From contig CALBPV010000031.1 in NCBI GenBank assembly GCA_937899265.1, positions 1 to 10,977 on the forward strand: a DNA stretch of 10,977 nucleotides. Reading direction: 5' to 3'. The notes beneath the pieces are model-generated. The model did no database searches. It saw nothing but the letters and a program-made list of their open reading frames with translations, and had not been told where the DNA came from. Numbering within the stretch: the first letter of the stretch is position 1; every line of letters begins with the position of its first letter. The DNA is from an uncultured Bacteroidales bacterium. Its GTDB lineage: Bacteria > Bacteroidota > Bacteroidia > Bacteroidales > UBA3663. This document shows positions 1 to 7,325 of this stretch, in pieces. Position numbers and translations under genes: made by a program.

Positions 1-105
1 CTCCTCCGCGTCGTCGGTGAGAACGATGTCGGCTCCCAGTCGCCGGACGGCGCAGCACACCGAGCGGATGTTGCCTGCATTGTATTTGACAATCGCTACT
101 TTCAT
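1..105 (-). CDS. hisH: Imidazole glycerol phosphate synthase glutaminase subunit HisH (N-terminal fragment)
   Basis: Only the first 35 codons are present; the gene runs off the left edge. The translation begins MKVAIVKYNAGNIRSV and continues through a CAVRRLG segment to LTDDAEE. The Y-N-x-G-N-x-R-S-V pattern at residues 8-16 followed by an alpha helix is the typical N-terminus of HisH in Bacteroidota. HisH is the class I glutamine amidotransferase that supplies ammonia to HisF, together forming imidazole glycerol phosphate and AICAR in histidine biosynthesis. The catalytic Cys-His-Glu triad lies outside the window and cannot be checked. The ATG lies 17 bp after the stop of the lptD-like gene with no promoter-like box between, so read-through from that gene is likely. 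The identification rests on this short stretch. Confidence 0.88.
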   Translation of the reverse strand, partial: MKVAIVKYNAGNIRSVCCAVRRLGADIVLTDDAEE

Positions 106-122
106 TTTCTCAAGTCAATATT

Positions 123-2969
123 TTAATCGTCATACCATTCGATTTTGTTCGAACGGGAAACACTTGTCTTCTCATACTTGAAGTCGGAGAGCATCGAACT
201 CTTCACAGCCACACAGACATTGAACGAAGCATATTGTCCGAGAGGGTTCAAGTTGGCCGTCAGCGACCAGCAGTGAAGGTCGCGCGTGCAGTTGATGTTC
301 ATATAGGTCACCTTGCTCTCGTTGAAGTCGTAGGTCAGGTTGTAACTGAAGTTCCAGTTCTTGGTCGGCTGTATCGACCCGGAGATGGAGGCGCTGTGGG
401 TCAGCTTCATATCGTATTTGCAGGCTTCGCTGTCGAAGGAGCCGTAGGCGTAACGCATCGTGTAGCTGAAATTCATAGTCCAGGGAATCTGCCATAAAAG
501 GTAGCCGTCGCTGTCGTAGGTCGATGTTCCTTTCTCATTCTTCTTTTTGTTTTTGTCTTTCGAGCGGTTGCGGTTGCTGTCCATGAGGTCGTCTTCCACT
601 CCGTCTTCGTCCCCGTCGCCGTCCCCGTCACGCAGGTTGTCCTTCTTGTTGTCGTCGGATGACCCGCTCCCGAAGCCGAAGAGTTTGGCCAGTTTCTCGT
701 TGTTGAGCTGATAGCTCCAGGAATAGCCGGTGTTCATCAGACGGGGGAATTGGCCGTGTCCGATGCGGAAGTGGTCGATATGACGGCCGTTGGAGGCATA
801 ATCGTAGTTGTCGAACGTGGCCGAGAGGTTCATCGTCGTGTTCTTGCTGAACTTGAATGTCGCGTTCACGGGCAGTGTCGTGCTCCACCTCATCGAGTCG
901 GCCACCAGATTGTAGCTGATGGAGGTCGTGAGGTTGTCTATGAGGGAAATCTTCTTGTAGCCCGTGGAATCCTTGTCTGAACGAATCTTCGCCTCGATGT
1001 TGTTGGCTATGCCGAAGGTGACGGACCCGGATTTTCCCTGTGACGTGCCTCCGAATTTGTATCCCTGGAAATAGCTGTAGCGCACGGTGCTATAGCCCGA
1101 CTCCTGACTCTCGTCAGGCACCTGATATTCGCCCCAACTGCCCCATACGGGGTCGGAGAAGTCGGGCGTATAGCTGAACGAAATCGTGGGTGTGAAGAGA
1201 TGACGCACTGCCACCAGTTTGGAGTTTTTCCAAAGGGGAGTGTACATACCGTAGAGTTTCGTGTTGAGCGATACCGATGTCGAGAAGTTGTAGGCGTTGT
1301 AGAATCCGTAGGTGGTGTCCGAAAGCACGCCTCCGTAGGTGCCGTTGGCATTCTCCACCATCGGGTCGTAGTATTTCTCCGTACGGTGGGTGTACATGCG
1401 ATCGACAAAATTGACGGAGGGCGTGATGTTGATGTAGTTGAACAGCGTGAACGTTGCCGGGATGCTTATCGTATGCTGCATACCGTTGCTCCAGTCCTTT
1501 ACCAGACTCTGTTCGAAAAACTTATCCTGCTTACAGGTCACCGAATTGGACAGACGTCCGTTGTAGGTCATCGCTATTTTCTCGTACCAGCGTTGGCTGC
1601 CCACCTGAACCTTGCGTTTGAAGGGGTAAATACGGTTCATGGCAATGGTGAGGTCGGGCAGAGTGACCACCAGTGTGGAGTCTTTGGTGCGCTGGGTGAT
1701 GGATGTCGAAGCACTGATGGTGAGCGGTTTGTTGGGCACCTTGTAGCTCACGTTCACTGTCGAGCTCTTGGTGCTTTGGGTCATGTCGGAATTGTAGTAG
1801 CTCGTGAGGTTGTTTCGTTCGTAACCGGATGTCGTAAAGTTCACCGAAGCCGAGAGTGTCAGGTTCGGATTGAACTTCGCGTCCTGCTGGTGACTCCATA
1901 CGGCTTTGACGTTGGTCATCTCCGAATAGTCCGACAAACCCTTGTCGCCGGTGATGGTTTTGAGATACGAAAAACTCCAATTGCCCTTGAAGTGATAGCG
2001 CCAGGCATAGCGCTGTTCGGCAGCGAGCCCCCACGAACCTTTGGTGTATATTTCGCCGGTGAGCTTCAGGTCCATGTAGTCGTTGATGGCAAAGTAATAA
2101 CCGCCGTCACGCAGGTACAAACCCCTCTCCTGCTCGGCACCGTAGGTAGGCATGATGATGCCCGACGAATAACTCTTGGTGAACGGGAAAAAACCGAAGG
2201 GCACGGCAATGGGCAGCGGCACATCTGACACAACGAGATAGGCCGGTCCGGTAACCACATTCTTCTTGGGACGCACCCGGGCCTTGGTAAGTTGGAAGTA
2301 AAAGTGGGGACATTCGTGATAGTCGCAGGTCGTATAGCGTCCGTTCTCGAGGAAGATGTCGTTGTCGGGCATTTTCTTGGTTTTGCCGCCTGTCACATAT
2401 CCGTCGCCCTGCTGGGTCACTACATCGGTGATATAACCTTTGGCCGTCTTGAAGTTATAGGAGATTTGTTTGGTTTCGTATTCGCCGCTGTTGTCTTTGA
2501 ACACGGGCGTTCCCTTCCACTTTCCTGTCGTCGTATCTTTTGTGCCGACGGCATGCACGAGGCTGGAGTCCAGGGACATGTTGATTTGTTCGGCCGTCAG
2601 ATTGATGTCGTTGTAGGTCACTTCCGACGAGCCGTACAGATGGGCGATGTTTCCCATCTCGAACACCAGCGAGTCTTTGGCCTTGTAATTCACGGTGGCA
2701 TCCAGACCGGACTTTTTGCCGGAAACCGCTTCGTTGGGAACCTCTGCCGGGGAATCTGCTCCGAGACTGACGGAATCTCTCTCCAGCCGGACAGAATCCC
2801 CCTCCGTCAGGAGGGAATCCCTGTGAGTCCGGACCAAATCGGTTGCTGTCTTTATGGAGTCAGGGGCAGCCGCTTCCGCAAGAGACAGCGTTTGGGCGAC
2901 TGTCTGATTCGGAACGGAGAGCACGGCTGAAAACAAAGCCAACCAGAATATGGCGAGATGCTTACGCAT
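123..2969 (-). CDS. lptD: LptD-like outer-membrane LPS assembly protein (OstA/LptD family)
   Basis: This 948-residue protein fits the outer-membrane translocon that, with LptE, inserts lipopolysaccharide into the outer leaflet. A signal peptide is visible (MRKH, a hydrophobic core to about residue 19, probable cleavage near VA25-Q26). A linker at residues 27-85 carries Asp-Ser heptads. Residues 90-214 read as the OstA beta-jellyroll, ending in GRYTTC (C215), like the end of the enterobacterial LptD jellyroll. The PLPIAVPFGFFPF segment (251-263) follows at the jellyroll-to-barrel junction. The remainder alternates polar and aromatic residues as expected of a large beta-barrel (YNFS, SYSF and similar strands). 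Cysteines lie at 215, 220, 479, 850, 894, 900 and 919, so disulfides between the early and late cysteines are possible but not shown. A charged low-complexity insert occupies about 770-815. The start is the ATG 34 nt downstream of the -7 box. It heads a transcript that continues into hisH. A generic OstA-like barrel protein is the alternative. Confidence 0.85.
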   Translation of the reverse strand: MRKHLAIFWLALFSAVLSVPNQTVAQTLSLAEAAAPDSIKTATDLVRTHRDSLLTEGDSVRLERDSVSLGADSPAEVPNEAVSGKKSGLDATVNYKAKDSLVFEMGNIAHLYGSSEVTYNDINLTAEQINMSLDSSLVHAVGTKDTTTGKWKGTPVFKDNSGEYETKQISYNFKTAKGYITDVVTQQGDGYVTGGKTKKMPDNDIFLENGRYTTCDYHECPHFYFQLTKARVRPKKNVVTGPAYLVVSDVPLPIAVPFGFFPFTKSYSSGIIMPTYGAEQERGLYLRDGGYYFAINDYMDLKLTGEIYTKGSWGLAAEQRYAWRYHFKGNWSFSYLKTITGDKGLSDYSEMTNVKAVWSHQQDAKFNPNLTLSASVNFTTSGYERNNLTSYYNSDMTQSTKSSTVNVSYKVPNKPLTISASTSITQRTKDSTLVVTLPDLTIAMNRIYPFKRKVQVGSQRWYEKIAMTYNGRLSNSVTCKQDKFFEQSLVKDWSNGMQHTISIPATFTLFNYINITPSVNFVDRMYTHRTEKYYDPMVENANGTYGGVLSDTTYGFYNAYNFSTSVSLNTKLYGMYTPLWKNSKLVAVRHLFTPTISFSYTPDFSDPVWGSWGEYQVPDESQESGYSTVRYSYFQGYKFGGTSQGKSGSVTFGIANNIEAKIRSDKDSTGYKKISLIDNLTTSISYNLVADSMRWSTTLPVNATFKFSKNTTMNLSATFDNYDYASNGRHIDHFRIGHGQFPRLMNTGYSWSYQLNNEKLAKLFGFGSGSSDDNKKDNLRDGDGDGDEDGVEDDLMDSNRNRSKDKNKKKNEKGTSTYDSDGYLLWQIPWTMNFSYTMRYAYGSFDSEACKYDMKLTHSASISGSIQPTKNWNFSYNLTYDFNESKVTYMNINCTRDLHCWSLTANLNPLGQYASFNVCVAVKSSMLSDFKYEKTSVSRSNKIEWYDD
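504..677 (-). other. Charged low-complexity insert in the LptD-like barrel
   Basis: Residues 765-822 break the beta-strand pattern. They contain a Gly/Ser start, an acidic run (DGDGDGDEDGVEDD at 781-794) and then a basic run (RNRSKDKNKKKNEK at 800-813), before returning to strand-like sequence (YLLWQIPW). The placement between strands suggests a surface or periplasmic loop. The D-x-D-x-D spacing resembles calcium-binding loops, but this is only a resemblance. Confidence 0.6.
2736..2819 (-). repeat. Four Asp-Ser heptads in the LptD-like linker
   Basis: Residues 51-78 consist of four consecutive seven-residue units, each starting with Asp-Ser: DSLLTEG, DSVRLER, DSVSLGA and DSPAEVP. At DNA level the 21 bp period is visible as GGAATC/AGAATC boxes on the plus strand. 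The units lie between the signal peptide and the jellyroll domain, so they probably form a flexible periplasmic linker. Function is unknown. Confidence 0.7.
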
Positions 2970-3002
2970 GCAAATTCAAAATATACAAAATATTGTCAGG
3001 TG

Positions 3003-3034
3003 CAAAGATAGTGTTTTTTTGGGACATAGACAAC
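3003..3034 (-). promoter_or_regulatory. Bacteroidota-type promoter of the lptD-like gene
   Basis: On the minus strand a -7 box TATCTTTG (3010 down to 3003) fits the Bacteroidota consensus TAnnTTTG. A GTTG -33 element (3034 down to 3031) lies 20 bp upstream. Transcription would start near 2996, leaving an A/T-rich leader of under 30 nt before the ATG at 2969. No Shine-Dalgarno is visible, as is usual in this phylum. Confidence 0.7.
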
Positions 3035-3132
3035 GTTTTCACAAAGTTTCTGACAAATTATGTAAGTTTTTAAGAATTCAACCCCCGTTTCGACACATTT
3101 TCTTACAGAAAAAGCAACTCATGATGACAAAT

Positions 3133-3166
3133 AAAACGTCAGCCGGCTGTCTTTTCCGGCTGACGT
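3133..3166 (-). terminator. Rho-independent terminator of the OFA transporter gene
   Basis: An 11 bp perfect stem (ACGTCAGCCGG at 3136-3146 pairing with CCGGCTGACGT at 3156-3166) encloses a 9 nt loop. On the minus strand the stem is followed by TTTT then ATTTG, and it begins 21 bp after the transporter stop codon. It would stop the transporter transcript before the lptD-like promoter. The plus-strand side has a weaker T-rich tail. Confidence 0.85.
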
Positions 3167-3187
3167 CTTTGTGTCTTAACTCCGTTC

Positions 3188-4471
3188 TTAATCGGGGATG
3201 CTGAGATTCCGTTGGGACTCCCCGTATTCCCCGTTGTCGGCTGGCAACTCGTGATCCTGGAAATAAATCAGGTTGCTGAAATTGGCACGATACTTCTTCT
3301 GGAGAAGCAGTGTCAGCGCTATCACCAGCGTCATCAGGAAGATGACAGAGAGGATGGCAACAAGCTCGATGTATTTTCCGTTGTGCTCGTAGATGACGAA
3401 ATTGCCGATGCCGATGCCTACGAATCCGGCAAAACCCCAGGCAAAGAGAGCCAAACCGTAAATGGCTGAAAGGGCTTCAAAGAAGAAACGTTGCTTGAGA
3501 AGGATGGGTAAGGTCGAGAAACTTGTTCCCAAAGTTAGGTTGACGATAATTAAGTAAATCATCATCGTAACCACCGTGAAATGTCCGATAAGAACAATCA
3601 CGAAACCGACTATGCCGGAGAGAGCCGTGATGATTACAAAGTTGATTTCCTTGCGTTTCTGGTGATCGGAGACGATACCGCCCACAAAACGTCCCATGGC
3701 ATTGGCAAGGGCCGACACCACCATCACCCACGTTACATTTTCCACCTTCAGACTTTCGGCCAAACCGGCTTCAAACGACAAAATGGCAAGACCGCAGGCC
3801 GTGATGAGAAGGAACATTATCCAAATGCGGTAGAACGAGCCCTTGAAGGTGAGATATATCAAGTCTCTGAGACCGAATCGGATCGGAGCTACCCAGTGTT
3901 CCGGACGGCGAATCAACAACGTGGCTGTCAAGAACAGAATGCAGCAGGCTCCGATGAGATAATAAATTGTAGTCTCGAGTCCGTAAACGTCGTTCAGATA
4001 GGGCATCAGAGGTGCAAATATGGCTTTCGACAGACCGAAACCCGATAATGCCAGACCGATGGCCAAACCCGTACCCTCACGGGGAAACCACATCAGTACA
4101 TTGCGGACAGGACGCATATAACCCCAACCGACGGCAGAACCGAGTATGACACCGAAACTGAATTGGAAGACGGTCAAGTCCTCGGTATGGACCGCCCATT
4201 CCAAGCCGGAAAGTCCGAGTAGCGAGAGCACCCAGCTGATGATTACGTTCACTTTCGGCGAACCCATGTTGAACCGTCCTACACCGGAGAGCATGGCCAT
4301 CAATCCGATAAAGAAGACGGCTGTGGAGAAAGTGGATTCCAATTCGGCAGTCGCCACATTGAGCGCGCGGGCAAAGTCAATCTTGATGGTTGACCAACAG
4401 TAAATAATACCGATACCCAAGTGTATCAGAAATGCGGGAACCACGGCATTCAGCCATTTATTACCTTTCAT
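3188..4471 (-). CDS. MFS transporter of the oxalate/formate antiporter (OFA) type
   Basis: This 427-residue inner-membrane protein has about 12 hydrophobic segments (roughly 7-28, 48-66, 73-92, 100-118, 133-155, 167-187, 214-234, 247-266, 277-297, 300-320, 335-358 and 368-391) and a short cytoplasmic tail. The N-terminus (NKWLNAVVPAFLIHLGIGIIYCWS) is the OFA-like first helix. GRFVGGIVSDHQKRK (260-274) is the MFS loop motif between the fifth and sixth helices, repeated in the second half. The substrate is unknown: small carboxylates are usual for the family, but the helix-11 lysine that OxlT needs for oxalate appears to be Trp345 here (YGLALFAWGFAG), so oxalate exchange is unlikely. The gene is monocistronic, with its own promoter upstream and a strong hairpin downstream. 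The start is the ATG about 29 nt from the -7 box. Confidence 0.85.
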   Translation of the reverse strand: MKGNKWLNAVVPAFLIHLGIGIIYCWSTIKIDFARALNVATAELESTFSTAVFFIGLMAMLSGVGRFNMGSPKVNVIISWVLSLLGLSGLEWAVHTEDLTVFQFSFGVILGSAVGWGYMRPVRNVLMWFPREGTGLAIGLALSGFGLSKAIFAPLMPYLNDVYGLETTIYYLIGACCILFLTATLLIRRPEHWVAPIRFGLRDLIYLTFKGSFYRIWIMFLLITACGLAILSFEAGLAESLKVENVTWVMVVSALANAMGRFVGGIVSDHQKRKEINFVIITALSGIVGFVIVLIGHFTVVTMMIYLIIVNLTLGTSFSTLPILLKQRFFFEALSAIYGLALFAWGFAGFVGIGIGNFVIYEHNGKYIELVAILSVIFLMTLVIALTLLLQKKYRANFSNLIYFQDHELPADNGEYGESQRNLSIPD

Positions 4472-4499
4472 GTTTTATTATTTTTAGCATTGACAGGTG

Positions 4500-4530
4500 C
4501 AAAGATACGTTATTTTTTCAAAAAATAAAC
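4500..4530 (-). promoter_or_regulatory. Bacteroidota-type promoter of the OFA transporter gene
   Basis: On the minus strand a perfect -7 box TATCTTTG (4507 down to 4500) is preceded by a weak GTTT -33 element (4530 down to 4527) at 19 bp spacing. The leader would be about 20 nt. From the -7 box onward the sequence is nearly identical to the lptD promoter for 19 bases. Confidence 0.6.
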
Positions 4531-4531
4531 T

Positions 4532-4577
4532 GTTTTCGGCATTTTTTTTTGAAAACGGCATAAAAAACACCTGTTTT
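4532..4577 (-). terminator. Possible weak terminator region after rlmH
   Basis: Reading on from the rlmH stop there are two weak A/T hairpins on the minus strand. The first is AAAAC-AGGT-GTTTT followed by TTAT (4577 down to 4562). The second is GTTTTC and GAAAAC (4556-4551 and 4537-4532) around a 13 nt loop. Neither has a GC-rich stem, so termination may be partial. The 115 bp between rlmH and the transporter gene holds these hairpins and the transporter promoter and nothing else I can identify. Confidence 0.3.
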
Positions 4578-4586
4578 CTCCCTTTT

Positions 4587-5060
4587 TTAATCGTGATGAT
4601 AGGGCAATCCTTTCAAAATCGTATGAGCCCGGTAGATTTGTTCCACCAGAAAAAGGCGTACCATTTGATGGGAAAACGTCATCCGCGACAGTGAGATTTT
4701 GTCCTGGGCGGCTTCATGGATGCGGGGAGAAAACCCGTATGGTCCTCCCACCAGAAAGACGATTCGCTTGGTCACGGTCTGCATCTTGCGGTCCAGAAAA
4801 CCCGCAAATTCGTGCGAAGTCATCTCCTTCCCGCGTTCATCGAGCAGTATCAGGTGGTCGCCGGGTTGCAAGGCATGGAAAACCGCATCGGCTTCTTTTT
4901 CCTTTTGCAGGGGTTCCGTGAGCGCTTTGGTGTTCTTCACGTCGGGAATTTCCTCTATCGCAAACGGAACAAAACGCGCGATTCTCCGCCCGTAGTCGGC
5001 AAGGGCGTTCTTGTATAAATCCCCGTCGGTTTTACCCACCAAAAGCACCTCAATCTTCAT
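4587..5060 (-). CDS. rlmH: 23S rRNA pseudouridine-1915 N3-methyltransferase RlmH
   Basis: RlmH is a small SPOUT-class enzyme that uses S-adenosylmethionine to methylate pseudouridine 1915 in helix 69 of 23S rRNA on assembled 70S ribosomes. At 157 residues it has the family length. Diagnostic segments are MKIEVLLVGK at the N-terminus, LILLDERGK (70-78), the SAM-binding knot loop FLVGGPYGFS (102-111), and the C-terminal SLSRMTFSHQMVRL (123-136), then EQIYRAHTILKG and LPYHHD. GGPYG corresponds to GGPEG or GGPYG of known members, and the terminal PYH is typical. The ATG is 24 bp after the antiporter stop with no promoter-like box, so it is probably the last gene of the lon unit. No oddities were seen. 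Confidence 0.97.
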   Translation of the reverse strand: MKIEVLLVGKTDGDLYKNALADYGRRIARFVPFAIEEIPDVKNTKALTEPLQKEKEADAVFHALQPGDHLILLDERGKEMTSHEFAGFLDRKMQTVTKRIVFLVGGPYGFSPRIHEAAQDKISLSRMTFSHQMVRLFLVEQIYRAHTILKGLPYHHD

Positions 5061-5084
5061 GTTTGCAGTCCGTTTCTGTGTGTC

Positions 5085-7325
5085 TTACTTGTCCAGAAAT
5101 TCCTGAAGCCGTCCTTCTTCTCCGGCCACGATGACAACGTCTCCCGGCATCAGCAGGGTATTGGCATTGGGATTGAGCACTTCCGTCCCGTCGTGAACAA
5201 TGCCCACGACCACACATTTGGCCAGTTCCCCGATGCGTGAATTGGCAAGTCGCTGTCCGGCAAAAGGCATCGACTCCGTCACTTCGAACTGCTGGACAGC
5301 CATCAGTTGATGTTCGGAGGATTCTGCTGCGGACCGCACGTTGCGGTCCAGGTCGTTCTGGAAGGCTTTGATTTGGTCATCGGTGCCTGCCACTACGATG
5401 TGGTCCCCCGGATAGATGCGTTCTGTCGCCCCCGGGATATTGATGTACATGCCGCCGCGCACGATGCGCACCAGCGACACTCCGCTCTGGGCCCTGAGAT
5501 TCAGTTCTCTCAGCTGTTTGCCGCCGTATTGGCTTTCGGGTGCCAACACAAAATCGGCCAGGTGGATGTTATGGGTCAGCAGGGATTCTTCCAGCGAACG
5601 GCCCACCACTCTCCGGCTGTCGTTGAGTTTCTCGCGTGCAGTGATGTTGGACATGAATTTTTCCTCGATGTAGCGGGAGCGTTTCTGCACCTGCCGCGAG
5701 AGTACGGCCACCAAAACAACGGCCACCGAGAGACCTATCAAAACGCCCGTGGTCAGTGTGAACATATTTGAAATGATACCGATTACGACAATCAGTGCCA
5801 GAAGGACGCGCACCGCAAAGAGGGCTACCAGCGTTCCTTTGGTGAAGTTGTTGGTGTTCCACAATTCGTGTGCTTCAGGGGCATGCAGATGTTTCGTGAC
5901 GATGCGGTAGATGAAGGGTGCCGATACGGTGAGAATGAGGACGAGCGACACCACTTTGCCCACCCATTCGGGCAACAGCTGTGACAGGACATCTACCAAT
6001 GGCGCAGAGACATAGCGGAAATAAATCGTGATGACAAAGGCCAAAATGATGAGATAAATCAGAAGCGAAAGACTCACCTTCTTCAGCAGTTTTCTCCAGG
6101 TGCTCTCGGTGCTTATCGTATTGCGCGACGAGGCATAGCGTTCCAACCCCAGTTTGAAGCCCACGGGAAGCCGTTTGTTGACAAAGTTGTAGGCCGGTTC
6201 CGCCATTCTTATGGTGTAAGGTGTGAGGAACGTCGTTATCACCGATACGGCCACGATGACAGGATAGAGATAGCCTTCCGTGACCTTCAGACTTTCGCCC
6301 AGCGAAGCGATGATGAACGCAAATTCGCCCACCTGCATCAGCGTGAACGAGGTCTGCATCGCCACTTTGAGCGGCTGTCCGGAAAGAACCACGCCGGCGG
6401 TGGCGAATATCAGCTGTCCCACGATGACCGTAAGCGTCAGAATCGCGATGGGGAGCCAGTACTGAAGCAGCAGGTCCGGATTAATCATCATGCCCACCGA
6501 TACGAAAAAGACGGCACCGAACATGTCTTTGACCGGTTTGGTGATGTGTTCTATGTGCTCCGCCTCAACGGTTTCGGCCAGGATGGACCCCATCACGAAA
6601 GCTCCCAGAGCTTCGCTGAATCCGGCTTTGAGCGAAAGAAGCACCATCCCCAGGCACAGGCCGATGGAAACTATTGTCAGCGTTTCGTCGTTGAGATGTT
6701 TCTTGCAGACACGCAGAAACGACGGTATCAGCATGATGCCCGACACAAACCAGAAGAGCAGATAAGAGCCCAGCTTGGCTATTTGTCCCAGCATCTCTAC
6801 GCCCTCGAATGTCTGGCTCACGGCGATGGACGACAGCAGCACCATCAGCACCACTGCAAACAAATCTTCCACGACCAGGATGCCGAACGAAATGCCGGCA
6901 AACTGTTGCTGTCGCAGCCCGAGGTCGTCCAGAGCCTTGAATACTATCGTGGTCGATGACATCGAGAGCATGCCGCCCAGAAAGAGCGAGTTCATCTCGG
7001 TCCATCCCATTGCCCTTCCCACAAGGAAACCCGTCGTCATCATTCCCGTCACGATTACCAGCGCCGAGACGATGGCGGTCGAACCCACCTTGAGGAGTTT
7101 TTTGAACGAGAATTCCAGGCCTAACGAGAAGAGCAGGAAAATCACACCCACCTGGCCCCAGGTCTCCACGCTCTCCGTGTCGTCTATCCAGGCTTTGCCC
7201 AGCACGTATGGACCCACAAACATGCCCGCCAGGATGTAACCCAGCACGACGGGCTGTTTCAGAAACTTGAAAAGCAGACTGACAGCACCCGCTGTCAGCA
7301 TAATGATGGCTAAATCGTGAATCAT
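5085..7325 (-). CDS. CPA2-family monovalent cation:proton antiporter with two RCK-C domains
   Basis: This 746-residue inner-membrane protein belongs to the KefB/KefC/YbaL-like CPA2 group, which exchanges K+ or Na+ for H+ in pH or ion homeostasis. Residues 1-385 form the antiporter core: FKFLKQPVVLGYILAG with GPYVLG (19-43), LLFSLGLEFSF (64-74), SMSSTTIVFKAL (121-132), the ion-site pair E153-D154 in LVVEDLFAV, AFVMGSILA (242-250), FFVSVGMMINP (273-283) and LMQVGEFAF (329-337). Four further hydrophobic segments follow at about 417-437, 457-475, 498-518 and 523-545. The cytoplasmic tail contains two RCK-C/TrkA-C domains (about 580-660 and 673-746), each ending in a PGD-(x)3-VAG signature (639-647 and 727-735). 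No GxGxxG Rossmann RCK-N domain is present. Its ATG overlaps the lon stop (ATGA), indicating translational coupling. Ion specificity cannot be read from the sequence. Confidence 0.93.
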   Translation of the reverse strand: MIHDLAIIMLTAGAVSLLFKFLKQPVVLGYILAGMFVGPYVLGKAWIDDTESVETWGQVGVIFLLFSLGLEFSFKKLLKVGSTAIVSALVIVTGMMTTGFLVGRAMGWTEMNSLFLGGMLSMSSTTIVFKALDDLGLRQQQFAGISFGILVVEDLFAVVLMVLLSSIAVSQTFEGVEMLGQIAKLGSYLLFWFVSGIMLIPSFLRVCKKHLNDETLTIVSIGLCLGMVLLSLKAGFSEALGAFVMGSILAETVEAEHIEHITKPVKDMFGAVFFVSVGMMINPDLLLQYWLPIAILTLTVIVGQLIFATAGVVLSGQPLKVAMQTSFTLMQVGEFAFIIASLGESLKVTEGYLYPVIVAVSVITTFLTPYTIRMAEPAYNFVNKRLPVGFKLGLERYASSRNTISTESTWRKLLKKVSLSLLIYLIILAFVITIYFRYVSAPLVDVLSQLLPEWVGKVVSLVLILTVSAPFIYRIVTKHLHAPEAHELWNTNNFTKGTLVALFAVRVLLALIVVIGIISNMFTLTTGVLIGLSVAVVLVAVLSRQVQKRSRYIEEKFMSNITAREKLNDSRRVVGRSLEESLLTHNIHLADFVLAPESQYGGKQLRELNLRAQSGVSLVRIVRGGMYINIPGATERIYPGDHIVVAGTDDQIKAFQNDLDRNVRSAAESSEHQLMAVQQFEVTESMPFAGQRLANSRIGELAKCVVVGIVHDGTEVLNPNANTLLMPGDVVIVAGEEGRLQEFLDK

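Noticed and set aside
1200..2228. Plus-strand frame (342 codons) opposite the lptD-like gene
   Set aside because: It has the same codon register as the sense gene. It is a mirror of a barrel protein with high-GC codons and has no family signature.
2292..2930. Plus-strand frame (212 codons) opposite the start of the lptD-like gene
   Set aside because: It is again in mirrored register and spans signal peptide and jellyroll codons. No promoter was seen for it.
2970..3187. Possible small gene in the lptD-transporter intergenic region
   Set aside because: The short frames there run into neighbouring genes and have no start context. The region is explained by the lptD promoter and the transporter terminator.
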